Part shown: positions 59,516 to 61,419 of the stretch, piece after piece
Numbering within the stretch: position 1 is the stretch's first letter
Layout of the letters: the number at the start of each line of letters is the position of its first letter
NCBI GenBank assembly: GCA_905250885.1
Contig: CAJNOQ010000230.1
Span: 1-61,419 of the forward strand
Source of the DNA: Didymodactylos carnosus
Lineage: Eukaryota; Rotifera; Eurotatoria; Philodinida; Philodinidae
Direction of reading: 5' to 3'
DNA: 61,419 nucleotides
The notes under the pieces: model-generated
The model's input: only the letters and a program-made list of their open reading frames with translations
Told to the model about the DNA's origin: nothing
The model's database searches: none
Translations under genes and position numbers: made by a program

Positions 59516-60613
59516 TTCGCATTTTGGAGTTGGAAAACGCACTTTATAGTTAGCTAAAAGTTTACCGACGCGGTTTTCTTCCTCCAGTTAGTTAAAAAAC
59601 TTTGCTGTACTTCACATGTTATATCATAACTTAGTATAGGTTGTTTGACCCATCGAACGACCGAGTGTGCTGTGTCTTCATAAAGTACCATTTTCACTTC
59701 AAACCAGTTGTTATCACCTTGAGAAAAATGTGTCCATATTTTTCCAGCTTCGTCTAAATCAATACTGATTTGTAATGTGTAAAGGTAGTTCCATTGATTG
59801 TTTCCAAATAAACCACGGGGGATTTGTCATTCTAAAGCAAAACAGAACAAAATTTCAATTTCAATCCCAAAGCCGAGCGCGCAGATTACCTGCGGGTCCG
59901 AGGTTGAAAACTGACGGGCGGACACAGTGTAAATCTTCGTAGATTTCGAATAGTCTCTTCTCAGTTGTATCCCCAGTAAAATACGAATTCATGAATTAGT
60001 TATTGTTTATTTCTAATAAAAGTTCAGGTAGTTGCTTTGAAAGATAAAAGATTATTTTAAGTTGGTTTTTTCCACACCAAAGAGTAATAGAAGTGGCAGA
60101 AAACTGTTTTTCGGTTACGTTCATTCGTGTCGTGGCTCGTCGCCGGTACGTGAGTTTTTTCCCTCTTGCACCCTCTTGAACTCTTTGCACCTGTAAAAAC
60201 ACCATCTATTCCATAATAGAACACTGCAGTATTTCTTCAGCTCACATTGTATACATTTGTGAAAACGTCAGGTTCAAATTCGAATGGAAAGATTGTTAGA
60301 TATTATCCTTGATTTATCTTCCGGATCTTGTGGTAAGGGACTTATTGGTTGATACTTAGCTACAAAGCACAAATATGATTTTGCTATTGAAAGCTATGGT
60401 GTGCAATCAAGTCATACAGTTATAAAAGAGGATGGATAAATCATCGTCAGCACCGCTGCAGAGTGCAACCATCGCCATCAGAAATAAAACCAGTCTTTTC
60501 ATTGTCATTTGGATTTTGGCACCTCGTAGAAGTGACTTACCTGTTTGTTGTACGATCGACTCTTTTTCTGAACTGCTTACCTCTCTGTATAGTTGATGCT
60601 TGCCTTTATTATA
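59516..60613. other. No gene recognised
   Basis: Contains a GC-rich patch (about 59872-59930, CGAGCGCGCAG..GGGTCCGAGG) and short ORFs on both strands (59996-60205 minus, 60463-60654 plus) without protein character. Likely transposon-derived. Confidence 0.4.
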
Positions 60614-60793
60614 TACACATTCTAGTTCCGACTATGAAATCTGTTCAACTGTGATTCTAGCTACACGTATAAACAAAGAGAAAAAAATAAATCTTTTTGT
60701 CTAAACGTGTTTAGTATCCACTTTTTCTCTTTGTTTATACGTGTAGCTAGAATCACAGTTGAACAGATTTCATAGTCGGAACCAGAATGTGTA
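60614..60793. repeat. Long hairpin, arms about 73 bp
   Basis: TACACATTCTAGTTCCGACT through CTACACGTATAAACAAAGAG is repeated inverted from 60721 to 60793 with one or two mismatches; the loop of about 33 bp contains AAACGTGTTTAG. Possibly a MITE. No target duplication identified. The remaining sequence to 61224 shows no gene. Confidence 0.8.
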
Positions 60794-61224
60794 CACAGAA
60801 ATTTTATTTTGTTATATCCGTTATTGGTCATGATTGGTTTCGATTAACCGATTAAAAACCGAAACTGGTACATGTTTAGTGACATCTAAGAACTTTTCTA
60901 CCGTATGTATAGATATTTGATTTCTAATACGCCTACTGAGTTTTGTTATTTAAGACTGGGCCACTCTACGTAACTCGCCAGAAAATATGACATTTTTGTA
61001 CTATTTTTTTCGAACGAAACGATACTTAGAGCTTGTGTCTCGTGTTGCGAAAAAAAGTGTGCTTAAAAAAATGACAGATCTGAAAGCTCTCTTCAGTTAA
61101 CGAGATGTTGGGAAAGTATTCAAAACTACTCTTAAAAAATTTCTGTTTTTAGAAAATGTATGTCTACGCTTTGTCGATATATCGTCATAACAGAGAATCC
61201 AGTGTCAACTCCTAGCCATAGGTG

Positions 61225-61419
61225 TTTATATGATACTTCTACTGTTCATTAAACACATCATGATGTGAGCATAAGTAGCGATGCTCTAAACAGATCCAAC
61301 CAACCACTTCTGAACAAGTGTTTAATAGAATTGTCAAGTTCGGAAATTTATCAATTAAACAAACTATTGGTATTTCTTACATTTTTATTCATTAATGAAT
61401 ATTTCTAGTTTATTATAAG
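61225..61419. repeat. 195-bp direct repeat, copy 2 (reaches window edge)
   Basis: Same orientation and length as 56463-56657, with four transitions between them. Because it ends exactly at the window boundary its true extent is unknown. Confidence 0.85.

Noticed and set aside
59329-59553. 74-codon ORF with repeating blocks
   Set aside because: By-product of the GC-rich ~31-bp repeat.
1-61419. CRISPR array or bacterial operon features
   Set aside because: No regularly spaced identical repeats with unique spacers; the genes are intron-containing metazoan genes.

Overview
The window is AT-rich animal nuclear DNA. Genes are split into many exons by mostly 45-70 bp GT-AG introns, and every protein I could identify is a metazoan family. 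The short introns, very compact spacing and many small foldback transposons suggest a small-genome invertebrate, most likely a bdelloid rotifer. That assignment is inference, since no rRNA or species marker is present.

Layout: 1-3624 holds no convincing gene. 3625-14750 (+) is the 3' part of a large secreted SCO-spondin-like protein (end of a VWD/C8 unit, TIL, VWC, LDL-receptor A repeats, ten copies of an unfamiliar ~120-residue module, thrombospondin-1 repeats, TIL/VWC, C-terminal cystine knot). 15949-17720 is a palindromic transposon. 18224-28283 (-) is a 21-exon AXDND1 orthologue (axonemal dynein light chain domain). One of its introns contains a two-exon NK2-class homeobox gene on the other strand (25686-26510), whose last codons overlap an AXDND1 exon by 8 bp. 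28284-32464 is a repeat-rich gap. Then comes a compact minus-strand series: MANEA (32465-35500), a SENP1-type SUMO protease (36063-39340), prohibitin-2 with an in-frame stop (39852-41430), TEDC1 (42237-44319) and PHF10 (45729-49423). Two plus-strand membrane protein genes follow, TMEM107 (52800-53415) and a TMEM134/TMEM230-like gene (54287-54799). The last 6.5 kb is transposon-dominated, with coding fragments, foldback elements, a GC-rich minisatellite and a 195-bp direct repeat at 56463 and 61225.

The genes do not form an operon-like pathway. Three are cilium/centriole genes (AXDND1, TEDC1, TMEM107); the others serve glycan trimming, deSUMOylation, mitochondria and chromatin remodelling. Exon boundaries were placed by eye from GT/AG sites and checked by phase addition: each multi-exon model sums to a multiple of three, except PHF10, which has one unresolved stretch.

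Most notable: the array of ten symmetric 1-1 exons in the SCO-spondin-like gene, the nested and overlapping homeobox gene, the single nonsense codon in an otherwise intact PHB2, a three-copy foldback family (one copy nested in a hAT-like element with an 8-bp target duplication), and paired hammerhead-like motifs inside two introns.
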